From positions 372,001-436,000 of the forward strand of contig NZ_NXIE01000002.1 of NCBI RefSeq assembly GCF_004116625.1: DNA of 64,000 bases, given 5' to 3'. The position numbers and the translations under genes are program-made. Source of the stretch: Halarcobacter mediterraneus. GTDB taxonomy: Bacteria > Campylobacterota > Campylobacteria > Campylobacterales > Arcobacteraceae. This document shows, piece after piece, positions 63,384-64,000 of the stretch; positions within the stretch are counted from its first letter, which is position 1, and every line of letters starts with the position of its first letter. The notes below the pieces were generated by a model. That model worked only from the letters and a program-made list of their open reading frames with translations, did not search any database and was not told the origin of the DNA.

Positions 63384-63482
63384 TTTTATTCTGGACCAAG
63401 GCGGAAAGTAAATTTTAAGGAGGAGCTTACTTCTGTAAGTGAGTCTTTAAAATTTACTTGACAACGCAGGTATTGAGTAAAA
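63384..63482. repeat. 99-bp nested palindromic element between fabI and lysA
   Basis: Outer arms TTTTATTC (63384-63391) and GAGTAAAA (63475-63482), inner perfect 13-bp arms AAGTAAATTTTAA (63406-63418) and TTAAAATTTACTT (63447-63459), and an innermost CTTAC-TTCT-GTAAG hairpin (63426-63439). It is not a simple terminator because no T-run follows. It may be a dispersed palindromic unit, a cruciform or an RNA structure. Only one copy was seen in the window. Confidence 0.6.
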
Positions 63483-63497
63483 GCTGACGCTTATAAG

Positions 63498-64000
<503 letters not shown>

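Overview
This AT-rich window looks like a chromosomal segment of an Arcobacter-like bacterium (Campylobacterota, formerly Epsilonproteobacteria). The evidence is the cbb3 oxidase operon in the order ccoN-ccoO-ccoQ-ccoP followed by a DUF4006 gene, a FixH-like gene and an AddB-like nuclease, the Campylobacter/Arcobacter-type outer-membrane porins, the lysA-pheA-hisC-dxs order, and a prfB gene without a programmed frameshift. I saw no rRNA, tRNA, CRISPR array, insertion sequence or phage gene. The species is inference.

Layout. 1-6.7 kb: NAD synthesis (nadC partial, nadA), plsY-folB, then two paralogous porins flanking a monohaem cytochrome c and prfB. 6.7-15.5 kb: a ClC-family transporter, then a long minus-strand operon ccoNOQP, DUF4006, a 30-residue membrane peptide gene, a TPM-domain protein, a FixH-like protein and AddB. 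15.6-32.4 kb: housekeeping genes (smpB, ispE, truB, uvrD, a LysR regulator, a radical SAM protein, purF, dapB, trxB, an AGCS symporter, alaS, a CopD-like protein, an NlpC/P60 lipoprotein) and two membrane transport genes. 32.5-57.4 kb: an aromatic catabolism region. 57.4-64 kb: maf, dxs, hisC, pheA, lysA, a palindromic element and partial fabI.

The aromatic region encodes a complete phenol-to-central-metabolism route. A six-component phenol hydroxylase (dmpKLMNOP-like) makes catechol. A plant-type ferredoxin (dmpQ/xylT-like) and catechol 2,3-dioxygenase open the ring. Semialdehyde dehydrogenase, tautomerase, decarboxylase and hydrolase branches, then hydratase, aldolase and acylating acetaldehyde dehydrogenase, give pyruvate and acetyl-CoA. 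A GlcG/HbpS-like protein and a luciferase-like (LLM) flavoprotein are embedded in the meta-cleavage operon. No DmpR/XylR-type activator is visible. Instead, two closely related histidine kinase/OmpR-type response regulator pairs flank the two halves of the pathway.

The most interesting observation is a promoter architecture found at six places, all oriented toward the downstream gene: two half-sites like GCGAAT spaced 11 bp start to start (GCGANN-N5-NCGANT), then exactly 9 bp, then a -10 hexamer (TANNNT). It lies before the phenol hydroxylase operon, the meta-cleavage operon, a malate dehydrogenase gene, a porin, a short-chain dehydrogenase and an unannotated 28-codon membrane peptide gene. 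Tandem 11-bp direct repeats replacing the -35 element are typical of OmpR/PhoB-family activators, so I infer that these boxes are the targets of the two response regulators and define a local aromatic-degradation regulon.
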